From: Phlegmacium glaucopus | Taxonomy: Eukaryota > Basidiomycota > Agaricomycetes > Agaricales > Cortinariaceae | Assembly: GCA_015039465.1 (NCBI GenBank) | Contig: MU130299.1 | Coordinates: forward strand, 701,942-765,941 | Length of the DNA stretch: 64,000 bases | Direction: 5' to 3' | Part shown: in pieces, positions 45,695 to 58,813 of the stretch | Position numbering within the stretch: the first letter of the stretch is position 1 | Layout of the letters: each line of letters starts with the position of its first letter | Notes under the pieces: model-generated | Told to the model about the DNA's origin: nothing | Databases searched by the model: none | Seen by the model: the letters and a program-made list of their open reading frames with translations, nothing else | Made by a program: the position numbers and the translations under genes

Positions 45695-48600
45695 TTAGTA
45701 AAATGTCCTTTTGCTCTTCTCTTCCTCTGCCACCTCCATCATCAGATCTAAAAAAAAAACACAAGCAGATTAAATAAGTAAAATTTTGCACTGTAAAGCT
45801 AACCCAGAAACTCACCGCCCCAAACTGAAGCTTGCATAGCATTTACAACGTCTTCAGGTTCATCGTCTACCCAAGACATACGCCTATAGCAAAAGAGAGA
45901 AAAAACGTCATGAAAGGGTTGGTAGAAGCCTTCGAAAGAGTGTAACTTACGGCGATTTGGACATATCCATCGAGAGTGAGCTATATTCACTAGTCCGTCT
46001 ACCACTTCTCTGCAACCTCGATCCAGACGTCAAGTCCACCGACACAGACCGAGCATAATCAGGGTTCTTATATCTGAAATCACTCGGAGTCGGACTTGCG
46101 TTGGGAGAAGATTCAAAGCCAACGCTGGCAATATCTTTCGACGACATCGGAGGCGTTTCAGGTATATTCTCAACGACAATGGATGGAATGTCTGTCATAC
46201 GGGATTTCTAGCACACAGCAAATGGGAGAACAAAGATAAACATACCTCTTTCGTATTTCTCCGCCCTTTTCTTTTCTAAATGTGCCAAAAACTGTCGGCG
46301 ACACGAAATCGTCCTCAACAAAGATCGCACGCGATCGAGGTTGACCAAGTCAGTAACTAGTCTATTAGTTTCATTCCTCACGAGTAAATCTTGAAGGCTG
46401 CGTATCCAAGCAGCGTGAGTACGTTAACGGATGAGAATATTTAGCGAGACCACTCACACCAAGGCTTCAGCATCAACAATCAGCTTATGATGTGCAAGCA
46501 GGGTCAACATATCTATAAATGATATCCCAAGCCCCTGCTCATGGGATATACTCGCTTCGTGATAGAGGCGACTATAGATAGCTTTGCGTTTCCGAACTTC
46601 CGTATAATCGATGTCATCCAGGATTCGTTCCAACTTGCTTAAATCCAGGCCGCGCACGACTCGCGGTGACCACGCCTGCTCATCCAGAGGATCTTTGCAG
46701 ATCTCGACGATATTTGAGATGTTGTACTCCGCTGGATAGATCCGGACTTCAAACACGCCGCTGAGTTTCTGGGGACATGATCAATAATGAACTACAGCAA
46801 CTTATTGAAGCCTTACTGCAAAAAATGCTGCAAATCGATGCCGCTCCAAATGCCCAGTCTCCTGATTCGAAAATTCAGCCCAGACCTTCTTGAAACTTCG
46901 CATCTGCTCTCGTGAAATCGAACTAGATCCACTACCAGACGCTTGGAAGACGTAAGAAAAGTTTTCCACCACCACACCTACATGCATATTTGAGTTTATC
47001 GATGAACCATGGAGATAAAATTGGTCATACCAGTGAACATGTTGACAAAAATATACTGAAAACGCGATGCCGTCAGACAGAAATAGCTTACTTTGAGGGC
47101 GGGATGTACATACCATGCTCAGAAGATTCCAAGCGATGAAAAGTGAGAATGCCCAAGCGGAGCTGCCGCAGTCAGATTCCAAACCGTTTGTGCACCGGGG
47201 GTAGGTTAGGTCACTAAAACAAAAAATCATCGGCTTACGACCTTGCAGGGAGATATGCTATAGGAAGAAAACGCACAAATCATGCATGTACTGATTCCAG
47301 CCTTCTCTACAAAACAAAATGAAAATTAGAGAAAGAAGGATGGAAGGAAACAAGAATCATGTCACGAACCCTGTACTCTGAAAAGCCAACATCACCAGGG
47401 CAGAGCCAAGAGAATAATAGTTAGTAGTCGGGGTTTCCGATCCGCCCCACTTCGTTAGACCAAAAACCTCAACATACAAGATCGCAAAGAACAGGAACAA
47501 CACAAGCCAAAGTCCAAGCAAACTCAGAATAACAGGTAGGCTGGCACTGTGAAGGTAATCAAATCGGTCAGATTCAAAAACTCTTGTGAGAATTAATAAC
47601 ATTAATGAAACATACACAGCCGTTTTAAAGAGCATATTTAAGCTGTTTGTGCGCTGAACGAGTTTGAATGCAATGCTGACAAGGAAGAGTTTCTGGAGCT
47701 GCTGTGTTGCAAATCCACTATCATGAAAACGGACGGCAAGAGTTGTGATGAAGCTGCCGGCGGCGATAACAACGTCGAATAAGTTCCAACCGTTTGCTCG
47801 GAAGCTACGCCATCCCAGACCAAAAGAGCGCACGAAGACATCAAGAAGGTAAATGAACATAAGAGCCAGGAAGAAGTCATCTAGAAAGGAAGTAATATCG
47901 TTCACTGCTGGAGCAAAGCTTATAAGATTCCCAAACTTACTACGCAAAGTATCAGCCAAATGGTGTGGAGAAAAGGTTTGAGTCCTATTCGAATATTGCA
48001 TGAATGATGCCGACAAAAGATACAAAATAAAACACATACATCAAAGCGAGAATATGGAAGAAAAACAGCAAAGTCGTGGCCCTCGCCCACCAGCCATGTT
48101 TGTGAACAGCGCGATCATAGCACCACTTTCTGAAACGGCCCGTTGGACGAATCGTTGGTCGTTTCGAAGGCTTCTGTCGGTTGAACAGCTTTTTCAGATC
48201 GATCCATTCTCGTTGAGCTTTCGTCAATAATGCCATTCCAGTTTTCGACCTGAAGTTTCCTATAATAATACTACATCGCCCCAATTCATCATGAACGCAC
48301 ACACATTTATACGAAACAGCCATACCTGACGAAAAGAGTCAAGATCACTACACCACCCATAAGGTTATAAATGACGAAGAAAATGGCATTTGCTTGCGCC
48401 GCGTTTGTCTGAGGTTGTAATCCGGCCCCTGTGATGCTAGTAGCCACGTTCATCACATCGATCCAGCCTTCCAAAGAAACGATCTCGAATAAAATAAGCA
48501 GAGACGAACGGAAGGAATCGAAGCTGAAAGAAGTCGATGGGGAAGGCCCACTCCAAACATGAGGAACAGGGAATCCAAAGGAGTCTCCATAAACGGTGTT

Positions 48601-51600
48601 CGTAAACTCGTTGACACAGTCCGAGATGCCTTGAACATTAGTGTCGTTGCACAAGTCCATCTTCCCGTTGAAGATATTGAGACCCCAGACGGCATACGGA
48701 ATCATATACAGAATCGCCAAAACAGCAGCATCCAATATTCGGATAGCGCCCGATATGATGAGACTCTGAAACGTATTTCTCATTTTATCGATGAGCGTTA
48801 TCAGCCTCAACGCCCTCAACGCCTTCAAAGACCTCGTAACCCTACTGAGGCCTCCAATGAAGATTAATCCGGTCGTCACATTGACAATAATCCCAACCAT
48901 TATGATGAAATCCAGACCATTCCAGATGCTTCTTAGGTATGCATTCGGAGTGAACAAGAAACCATCCGCGATGATTTTGATAAGGAATTCGATGAGTAGA
49001 GTGAATCCGAAAGTCGCTTCAGCGATTTCAAACCAAGCGCCGCGGGTTCTTCCGTGCTGAAGGAGAAAATTCCGTCGGTAAACCGGTGTAGCGATTCCTT
49101 CGACCACAATACCGCCGATGACCGCAAGAAGGACTATTAGCTGGAAGATGGTATGAGCCACAGGAGAATACGGTGTGCCGAAAATACGTTCGCCTCTTGC
49201 CGGTCGTACCACCTTCTGACAAAACTGTCGCAATTTGTTCTTCTGTCCTATCACCCAGAACACTTTGTCGTAGGAAGGATGATCACGTATGAAGTCCGCT
49301 TTCTGTGCGCGCCTTTCATGAAATTCATCGTCTTCCACTCCCAGTGCCGCATCAGGGTTGACAGAAGCAAGAAGCTCTCTGGAATAAAGGGGATTTTATA
49401 GATCAAGTTAGCAACGGAACTTGTCATTGATCTTATGAAAGATGACAGAGTGAATAACATTAAGAAGGGATTATCTCACAGATGTCGTTCCATTTCCTCG
49501 TCCAACGGATCTATGGTTGTTGACGTAGCCGCTGTCTCTTGTCCTTGTTGTCGTAGAGTTGTCATAGGGATATCATCAGTCCTGACTTCGCCGGAAAACA
49601 ATTGCTGGAGTGTCGTCAAAGATTTCGATGAATAATGTCTTGGCTTCAGGAACATAGGCTTCCTAACAGTTTTCTTCTATTATCCCACCGTCATCGAACA
49701 GAACAGATAAAAAGATGAGATTGGGCCTCACAGCAGCAGCAGCTCTAGCCGCATCCGACTTTGACAAGGAATTATCTTGAATGAACACTTTCTGCATGGG
49801 AAGGACTAGATTTGAGGGGAGATTGTCGACTTTAACCGTCACCGGATTGGCCTTTATCCATCGATAAGGGTTCAGGCGTCGCAACCAAGTCGCCTCTCCA
49901 CGCCTTGCCTTCTGTTGGCTATAGAAATGCGACGTCTGTTTACCCTTCTTCTGCTCTTCCGCAACTTCAAAGTTCTCATTGATAACAGCGATGAACATTT
50001 GCAGAACGATAACTATGAATGACATAAGAAGATGGAGGGGATCATATCTGAGAACAGAAGGAAAGAGGAAAAGGCAGATAACTCACAATTCGCAAATAAC
50101 ATCCAAGCAGAGATGAAAATCAACACAATGACCGTTTGACCCAACGGAATCTCGGTCGTCGCAGCTCCGTATAATACATCAGGCCAATTCTCAGAAGAGA
50201 AAACCTGGTACATCGCCAAAAAAGAATTCCAAACCTCTCCAAAGTTGACTCGCGAACCTGAACTAAAATCGCCACGCAACAACTGGACAGCCACTAACGC
50301 AGCGATATAGTTGACGATGATCAGGAAAAGTGCCATATTCGCGAGACCATACATGTTTCCGAACACAGCAAGCTATAATCCAGCGATTGCAAGGAATTAG
50401 TGAATTAGTAAATGGGAATGCAATCGTACAATGAAATAAAATAAACCAAATATAAGTGAACTCACCAACAATGGTTTCATCCTCGGAACCACCAAAATGA
50501 CCCTGTAAAACCTTGCCAGCTGAAAAATCGTAAACCAAGGATACAAACTCGAATTTCTAACAACCGGAATTTGTATGACCGTACATCCAATCGCCAATAA
50601 GCCATCTATCCAGTTGTTGCCGTGCTCAAAAAAGCGTCTCCACTCTGGCAATGAGGCCAGAACGCGCAACACTATTTCGACGTCAAATGCGAGGGTTATG
50701 GCTAGTTCTCCGTAGTACAGGATGAGATCGTGGGTGGCTGAGATGGTAACTGTACGTGTGGCTTGGAGAACGAGAGAGGTTAGGGCTAGGATGACCCATA
50801 TCCAGGAAGTGTAGCTATATATGGTTTTGATAACATTGGATCGAGCAGGAGTTTTACGGCCATGGATGAAGAGCCATCCATCATCTTGGCTGTCCTTATC
50901 GATTGGTACGAGTCTACACACCAGATAAGTCGGTTGGGTAGGTAATTTGAACAATACACTCACGGAGCAGCACCAAAAGCACTCTTTTGCGTCTCCGACC
51001 TAATAGCAGCAAACGTATTCGTAATTACAGCCACAAAAAGATTGATAAGCCAGAAATTGAGCACGATGATGGCGGCAATGAAGAAAAAGCATGAGACGAA
51101 GAATTCCGCGTCAATCATGGAATACATCAAAGGACTCCACTGTTATAGATGTAGTAATGATTAACACCGCCTTGAGGGATGTGTGGGGAACCACTTACTC
51201 CGTTGGCACTGGCGACGACGATAACTTGGAGGGCAGCATAATAGATGGCGTCAAAACTTTGGATGTTACTATACGGATTCTCCGCTTCCTGTTCAAAACC
51301 AAAAGAAAAAGAAAAAGATTATGATTAGCCATCCATCCATCCCATTTCCAGAATAGAGAAAAGCTAACACATACCTTACAAACCTGTCCCAGAGGACAGA
51401 CATATCCCTTCACATCGTGTACACCCTGTCCATTCTGTTGTAGATAACCCACCACCTTCAGCGTCGCCGAGTCTATAAAAGCACCACATGATTGACCTGT
51501 GCGTGGGATAGGGGACGTTTCGCCGAGGGTGGGGGAGATAAGGCATGTACGCCGGAGGGAACCTTTGAAAGATTGGACGCCAATTATCCTACGTCGAGAT

Positions 51601-53820
51601 GATGTTCATTGGGAAAAGGAGGAGAGCAAGACACGAAAGGAAATGACATACGAAAAAAGCACGATAGCGAATAACACGAAATAAGCCACACTCGTGAGCA
51701 AAGGACGAGCTGTCTTCAAGGAATGCATAATCGTCTTCGAAAGGTTGTAAAGAAATAATAGGTTAGCATATCGCGTTTCGATGACTGACAGATTTCCGTC
51801 CTTGCCCCACCCCGCACTCTCAGAAGGAAAAGAAAACTATGAACTCACCGTAGTTCCCGAAGTGACACTCAACAATCTAGCCGTCCGAATAACGCTGATA
51901 GCCCTAAATACCCCTATATGTAGGCCTCCATCCCTATGTTCAAATCCAGCAGTAGCCAGCCCAAACATGATCCAAAAACAAACGATAGCCAAAAAATCAA
52001 TCCGAGTCCAGCTTTGGCGGAGATATGGGACGTTTCGCTGCGTTTTGGATTGGAGGTGGGAAATACTTAGGCGGAAGGGGAGGGACAGGGAGTCGCTTTG
52101 CTGCCAGTTTGGGTTGCCAGTTCCAGGGGGTTTGGCATCAGACCTCATAACTCTCGATAAATAAGTGGGTTCCAAAGGTTCTCGAATCGTAGCATGTGCT
52201 CTATTCCCTAGTTGAGATATGAAATTTGTGTCCTGATGATGACGGTTATGATTGGGGGTGGTGAGGCTATTGATGTTAAGGTTGGCGTTGAGATGGCCGT
52301 TACCAAACGTGGCAGTCAAAAACCCCCCATCTACAGGCGTAGCTTGATACGGGTACCCATTACTTCCACCTCCGTCAACAGCAGAGCGAGGTGGGGGCGG
52401 GGGCGGGGCCCGAGTGGCAAGAGCAAAAGGCCGCAGGAAATTCCTTTGAAATCTTCTAAATCTCTGGGCAATAATAGATCGATCTCTATTAAGGCTTGTC
52501 TGTCTCGCCATTTGAGCCATTCTAGTCCCAGTTGCCCCTGCTGTAAGTGGCACACCTACACCTCCGGGAGTAGGGGTATACGGTTCAGATTGAAGAGGTG
52601 AGGGGGAAGAGCCGAATATGTATACTTGTGGATCGAACAGGAAACCGTTAACACATATACGAGCGAATGCTTCAAGACTGTTTGTTATTGGATTATTCAG
52701 TAGTCAGTAGTAATAAAAGAAGAGGACACACGTAAAAACGATAAAAAGTCCGAAAAGTGCATAATCCTCCCAAGTATGAAAATATCCTTTGACGGGAGGA
52801 GGTAAAGCTGGATTTCCAGAAGCAGGTAACGTCAACGGCCGAAACGCTTGAATGGTCAGCACGACAGCATTGAGTATGATCAATATTAGAATCATAGGTT
52901 CCGTGAACCTACCCAAGTATGTTAATCAAACAGTTGGGAATAGAATAAAAGACGCACGGATGAACAAGGAAATCGAACAGAGCAAGCCTAACTTTGCTCT
53001 CAGGACCTAAGAAGCCTAATGCTCGTCCTCGTATCGGGAACAACTTCTTCAAATCCGGCTGGGGAGGACCCTCATCCTCCTCGTCCTCCAAAGCCAGCTT
53101 ATCATCCTCATCCTGATTTCCATCCCCAAGCCTCAAATGCCCTTCCAACCCCGTATTCGCCAGATTCACCACCCTTAAGGACATCCTCCTAAGATTCTTT
53201 GACACAGATTTTATAGCTGTCTCCGTTTTCTTCAATGGGGATGGTGTAATGCTGTACCGAAGTGTACGTCTACGTGTACGGGGTGTAGACCCTCCTTCGA
53301 CTTCGGGATCATTGACGCTATATTGCGGCGTCTTGGGACTAGTATCGTCTTGTAGTAGAGTATCTGTACCGGTACGAGACATATTGGATGTCAAACGAGC
53401 TTGGTCGTCTTCATGATGATTGTCATCTTCCGTCTCGTGTTCAAAGTGTCCACCCATGAGGGATGCTCTTGAAGTGCCTACATGGGAACCTGAATAGATG
53501 TTGTCGGTATAAGGAGCAATTGGGCGTTCATGATTGGACAAGAAAGGGTCATTTCCTCCTCCTCCTTCTCCTCGTGGTGACATATTAGAGTCCAAATCAA
53601 GGTATAGAGGATGTCCAGAAGAGCTGTCCTGTCTTGCAGCTTCTCTGAGCCTATTATTGCCCCAACTTCGTCTCTTTGCCAGCAAAGTTTGACTGGAATG
53701 ATCGGGTTCAATGACTAGCGAAGGAGAAGAAGGAGCTAGAGGCCCCGGCAAGTCGATAGCAGATGTCATGGAATTGGATGAGGATGAATGTTGTGAACTT
53801 TTTTTTTTGTGGTTTTCCAT
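45695..53820 (-). CDS. cch1: Voltage-gated calcium channel alpha subunit, Cch1 type (many exons)
   Basis: Pore-forming subunit of the fungal plasma-membrane calcium channel, four six-helix repeats, roughly 2,200 residues in at least 15 exons. Start is ATG 53820 ([15 protein letters not shown]); the earlier in-frame TTG is rejected. Exon 1 ends 52958 (ALFDFLVHP), exon 2 is 52908-52732 ([20 protein letters not shown]), exon 3 is 52677-51849 with repeat I S3-S4 ([10 protein letters not shown]). Repeat II is about 50.0-50.9 kb, repeat III 48.3-49.3 kb ([20 protein letters not shown]), repeat IV 47.2-48.0 kb. Pore loops read SANGW, SENW, SLEGW and, across a splice, EGW, so the selectivity residues are N/E/E/E. 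The cytoplasmic tail has an EF-hand-like region ([20 protein letters not shown]) and ends [19 protein letters not shown] at TAA 45695-45697. Works with a Mid1 subunit in other fungi; none is here. Confidence 0.92.
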
Positions 53821-54291
53821 GTTAGAGGATGAACGAGAAGGTGCGCCCGAGGTCAACAGAATTTCCTTGACAACTCGGCGTACATAGAAATTACAATTAT
53901 TGACAGTTTTCTAACTCAAGACAATGTTCAAATTGTACATAAAATATCGTGTTGCAGGTCACAATTACACAGGTATGTATCTGAGAGTTTGTCTTGAGAG
54001 AGATCTCATTTGCCATTCGACTCGTAAGGCTCGGAGGGCGGTTTATTCAGAAATTACAGCCATCGATAAGCCTTAGTAAACGCTAAAATACACTTGGGCG
54101 GAGTCGGAATTTGAAGTTGTACTAAAGATCAACGCAGACGACATTGAAGCGGAGATAACGGCTATCCTTAGTTACTCTCGGCTTGCAAGTGGACTCTAAA
54201 TATTAGAGTCCGCTACTCTCGCGTCCCTAGCATCAAGTCACAATGTCGACGTTTACCTATAACTACTCCCAAATTTCACTCTCACGACACA
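53821..54291. promoter_or_regulatory. Divergent promoter region of cch1 and the 54292 gene
   Basis: A 471-bp space between two start codons facing away from each other. It should hold both promoters. I see no TATA box or recognisable operator that I would defend. Confidence 0.4.
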
Positions 54292-54980
54292 ATGTCCAAT
54301 ATATCTCCCCTTCAAGTTGATCTGGACGCTAGAGCCGCAATTATTGCAGATAGGATGGCTCTTCCAGAGGCCTTGAAGCCTCTGAAGCCACTCCCAGGCC
54401 GGACTGGATTTCGCGTAAGTCTATTTCTCGCCATTGACGCGTTCTTTCCCAAAATTGTAATTATTTTTGCGCCCTTAAGTTAGGCCGTGAAGCCGCAGCA
54501 GACTTGTTTCCAATGAAAAGCCTTCCAAAAGGTTTGCATGTCCGGCCAGGCCACCGTCTTCAACCGCCAAAGCTTTGCTACGGCTGGCTTTACACAAACG
54601 AACAACTTGAGGTCATTGGTGAAAAAGAAGGATTCTTGGTCAAAATGAGCCTTCGTCCTGGTATAGATATAAGGGTCAATGTGAGCGTTGTGGACACGCA
54701 GCACCTTCTCCAACATGCGGTGCGAGACAGACTAGGCATTACCTCTATTACGCCCGAATTGGGCATTGGAAAACACTGTGGCATGATATGCCTATGGACG
54801 AACTGGAACGACAGCACGGAAAACCCTCCTCAGGAAGACGTTGAGAGGATACGTCTTTTTTTAGGGTTCGATGAGCCACCTGCTTGGTATTTGGATGGCG
54901 AGGGTGATGGGAAATGGGCTTGCCTAAACTTCAAACGTACGAGAATGCGCCCTTTTTTCTGTGTTACTTTTGCTAATTAG
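54292..54980 (+). CDS. Hypothetical fungal protein, two exons, 207 residues
   Basis: Exon 1 is 54292-54414 (MSNISPLQVDLDARAAIIAD ... GRTGFR). The intron 54415-54479 starts GTAAGT and ends TTAAG. Exon 2 is 54480-54980, in phase (LGREAAADLFPMKSLPKGLH). The protein has blocks PKLCYGWLYTNEQLEVIGEK, HAVRDRLGITSITPELGIGK and GMICLWTNWN, and ends with CVTFAN before TAG. There is no signal peptide or membrane helix. Composition and the clean splice support a real gene. I do not recognise a domain; it may be one of the small expanded families common in mushrooms. Confidence 0.7.
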
Positions 54981-55503
54981 ATTCCAAAGGTGTACCTGTA
55001 CCACGGACTAAATACACCTACGGACTCGGATTCTTCAAATATCCCGGGCAACCCCCAAGGTCGCTGAAATGCCCTGAGTGTGTAACTCGCCCCCTTTAAG
55101 AATGTCCCTCGATTTTTCAGCTTCATTCTTACTGTCACTTCTAATATACGCTGTACTAGACTCGATGGCCGGTCTCCTTGGGTTAAAAAAAGGGGGAAAT
55201 TTTTTTGTGGAAGCTAATTCCTACAACATTTTTTCCCCCTCTGTTAAGGAAAAAAAACGAACCTATTACTCTCGCGTCCCTAGTCAAACCACGCCCGCCT
55301 TAGCCAAGACCTCCTTCAACCATTCTCAGCTGCAGGATCTTCCTTCAAAACTCCATGGTCTACCCATGTAGCTAGAGCCTTGATAGCAGCTCCACGGTCT
55401 AAACCAGAAGATATGAGTTCTTCTAAAGTTCAAAGGGCGAGGGGTAAAAGGCATCTGTAGATGGCTTATTAAAGCGGCTCAGGGTCTTGGTTCAATTATA
55501 TCT
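54981..55503. other. Intergenic, convergent gene ends
   Basis: The space between the stop of the 54292 gene and the stop of the bromodomain gene. The frame at 55078-55371 is not supported by any feature. Confidence 0.5.
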
Positions 55504-58500
55504 CTAGGTAGCTAATGTAGGCACAAAATGTCTAATATGCTCAGGAACCAAATCCAGCGGAAGCCTCGCAATCGTATCCAGAGGCGCTCGTTTAGCCAAT
55601 GCTAAAAGATTTAATCGCAGGTTCCTCGTCAACGGGTCCTCCGATTCTGAACTGTCCGTTGAATCCAAATCCCGCTTGACTCCATTTCCATTCACCCTAT
55701 TTCGTCTATCGAGTTCCACAATAACACCAGCAACATAATCCAATACCTCGTTCAACTCTTCAGGTCCTTCTACCTCGTACTCCGTTAACCGTGGTTTAGC
55801 AGGTGCCGCTTCCTCCTCTTCTTCCTCTTTTACAGCTTTCGTGAGAATAACTTTGTTATCAACTCCGACACTTGTTGCCGTCTTTGCCGATCCATCTATA
55901 TCCACATCCATTTTATCCTCCTCTCCGTCATTCTTCGTCCCGTCCCCTTTGGCACCTCCGGCCTTCCCCTTCGCCCTCCTCTCCTTAATCCCCTTCCCAA
56001 ACCATTCTTCCTCACTAACAAAAAGCTCATCAGGCGTCCTAATCAAAGACCCCATATCAATTTTCTGCACCCTTATATGTACAAGCGAGGATAATGCCAG
56101 GAGGAGGGATGGGTAAAAGTGTAGTGAGGCGAGGACTTGGGTGGGGATAGTGCCGGTTCGAGGGTCAGTGGATAGGGTGGGTGAGAGATGTAAAGATGAT
56201 TGCTTGGGGGAGGAGGAAGGGGGAAGACTGGGACCGGCGATAACACCGTTGCGAAGTCGAGCAAGCTCCAAAGCCGTCTCCCTAATCAAAGAATGCCGGC
56301 CTTGCGTCAAGGGATCCACAAGATTAACCTCAACCCACTTCGCCAACGACGTGCCCAGTTCTGAATTATAAATATACGGGTTCGACCCCTGTAAAGAATC
56401 ATCAATAAATCAATTCTATTTTTCAGAAGGAAAAGAATAAATACATGTTCTAGACCTGCATCACTATAGTCTGAATCCTGTATAGAGAATAATAAAAATC
56501 ACATCTTATATCGTCTTTGTTAAAGACACGTACCCGATGTAAACCACTATCGCCAACGAACTCTGCTAGACTCCTCACATACGCCAGCCCATCTACGCCA
56601 CCATAAACAATATCTCGAATGTAGTCTTCAGCTTCCGCTGCTCTTTGAGTCGTCCAATAAGCATTTGCGAGGAGATTGGCTCCTGTTCGTGAGGTTTTGG
56701 TGGTTGGTGTTGGAGCAGGTGTCGTGGTTGAAGCGGCAGTCGCACCAACCTTTAAACCATCTTCACCACCTCCACTGCCGCTAACATTCCTCAGAGCTTG
56801 AGAACAATCCAACGAACTCCGAATCAACCCACTCATAACATCTTCCTCCTTATCCTCCCTCCCTCTCCCATCCAACTCACTCTCCATTGTTCCATTCACC
56901 CCTATCGCACCCTCAAACCCATTCGTCCCATTCACTCCGATCCCCAATCTCCTCCGCCTCATCTCCGCCTCCATCTCCGCCTCTAAAAGCGCAAAACATC
57001 CAAAATCAACGGCATGGGCTTCTCTCGGTACCTGCCATGCTGGTACCTCACCTCCAAATCCACCGCCGCTAACACCACCACCACTCTCTAGATGATCATC
57101 TTCTTTCTCTTTCCCTTTCTGACGAGACGTGGTATTCCGCGTGATGGTCCAATGACGTCTTCGGCTTGTTGGCACCGTTATGGGTTTTTTCGTTTCTATG
57201 GTTGGTTGTTTCTTTTGGTTGGGATTCTGGTGTCGGGGATACAGATCATGTAGGAATGGCAGCTCGGCTGGGGCGTAATCGAGTGGTAGAACGGTGGTGG
57301 ATGGGAAAGCGCGGGAGGTATGAGGATGAGGTAGTGTTACAGGTGCATCAGACAAGGCCGAAAGTGAGGTGGAATTGGAAATTGATTGCGGTAGCAGTGG
57401 TGATAGCAAAGGTGGATAGAGAGGAACAAGATGAGGTCTGGTTTGAGGTTCTGGTACAAAAAATGATAGAACTGAAAATGGATCTTCCACTAGAACTTCA
57501 AGTTAAAAAAAAAAATTTCGCTTTCGTGCAGTAGCTCACTTTCAGTATAATCCAAACTCCCATCCGCTAGAAGCGGTGGTCCGTCTCGCTCCATTCTTAA
57601 TCTCTCTTTCTTCGTTTTATATCGTTTTTCTGCAGGAATAACAGAAAGAGTCAGACATGGATAAGGTCATGATGAGGTCGACATATGAAACGAATGAAAC
57701 GACGCAAGAAAATGCAAGAATGAAAAAAAAGTCGTACTTTTGAGTTTAAGTGCCAAGGCCGTCTTTGCCCAATCTGAACCAGGCGGAAAGGCTCCAAGAC
57801 CATCTTTCGAACCAGGCAATCCTCCATCTTGCTCTAAAGTTTCCGAAATCCCAGCACCAGCCACTCCATGACCCTGTCTCTTATATGGTCCTCTAGGTCC
57901 TCGCCTCCCACTCGGCCCAGCCTGACCGGGCTGCTGCTGCTGAGACAAAACGGACACCGAACGATCCCTCCTCTCATCCACATCCATCCCATCCTCCTCG
58001 TTCTCGTTCTCATCCACATTAACCTCATCCTCCTCCTCTTTCTCAATCTCAATATTCCAATCCGTCTCATACTGAATAACCGTACCAGCTGCTTTAGCTA
58101 TATGTTCGAGACCCCAAACCTCAATTCGATCGGCTTCAATGTGGTAGATACTTCCGGGGGGATTGAATAGTTTGGCATTGGTGGTTACCAGTTTGAAATC
58201 ATTCTGGGTAATAAGGAAAGATGTTAGTTCGTGATGACAACAATATAGTTAGTGTAAACGGAAAGCAATACAAGAGAACATACAGCAAAATCCTCTAATG
58301 AACGATATTTCCCCTTGTTGACTTTATGGGACATGGTACCAAGATCCATTGGTCGTTTAACGATGTCAGCGTATCCTGGTACATTCCCTGACTTGACAGG
58401 ATGTAAAAAGAAAGCATAATCATCTTTCCTACATTCAACCAATGTCAGTTGTTATCCTTCTGTGCCCGAGGAACAAGAGGGAGGAAAACCACATACTTTT

Positions 58501-58813
58501 TAATCTGAGCAATAAGCTTGATCAAAACCTCTTTCAATGGTTTAAGTTTGACAGGTCTCGCCATCTTCTTTTCTCCTTGAGTACTAGTATCAACAACATG
58601 AACATTTACATCTTGGAAAAAAGGATCCAAATTCGAATTCGCATTGGAGATCAAGGTCGAACTAGGCGTAGGAGGATCCTTGAACTTTTTAGCAGCTTTA
58701 AGACTCTTCAAAGAAGGTATAAGAAGTGTAAGCCCTGTTGATGTAGAGCCTCCTGAAGGTTTTGAAAGATGGATTTTGGGGGTGGGAGTTGGCGATAAGG
58801 ATTCTTCGTCCAT
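55504..58813 (-). CDS. Bromodomain protein, BRD7/BRD9-like
   Basis: Chromatin reader, about 950-1000 residues in at least six exons. Start ATG 58813 (MDEESLSPTPTPKIHLSKPS). Exon 1 runs 58813-58497, exon 2 58428-58284, exon 3 58203-57738, and splice phases agree. The bromodomain spans exons 1-3: LKEVLIKLIAQIKK, then DDYAFFLHPVKSGNVPGYAD, IVKRPMDLGTMSHKVNKGKY, and NAKLFNPPGS, whose Asn after LF is the expected acetyl-lysine-binding residue. P-x-x-(P)GY-x-D-I-V-K-x-P-M-D-L is diagnostic. An acidic MDVDE tract, a basic GRRGPRGPYKRQG hook-like stretch and a long, partly low-complexity C-terminus follow, ending at TAG 55504-55506. In fungi, proteins of this type belong to SWI/SNF- or SAGA-like complexes; the exact complex here is inference. 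Confidence 0.85.

Noticed and set aside
53821..53856. Upstream TTG start for cch1
   Set aside because: An ATG at 53820 follows immediately and fungal genes rarely use TTG.
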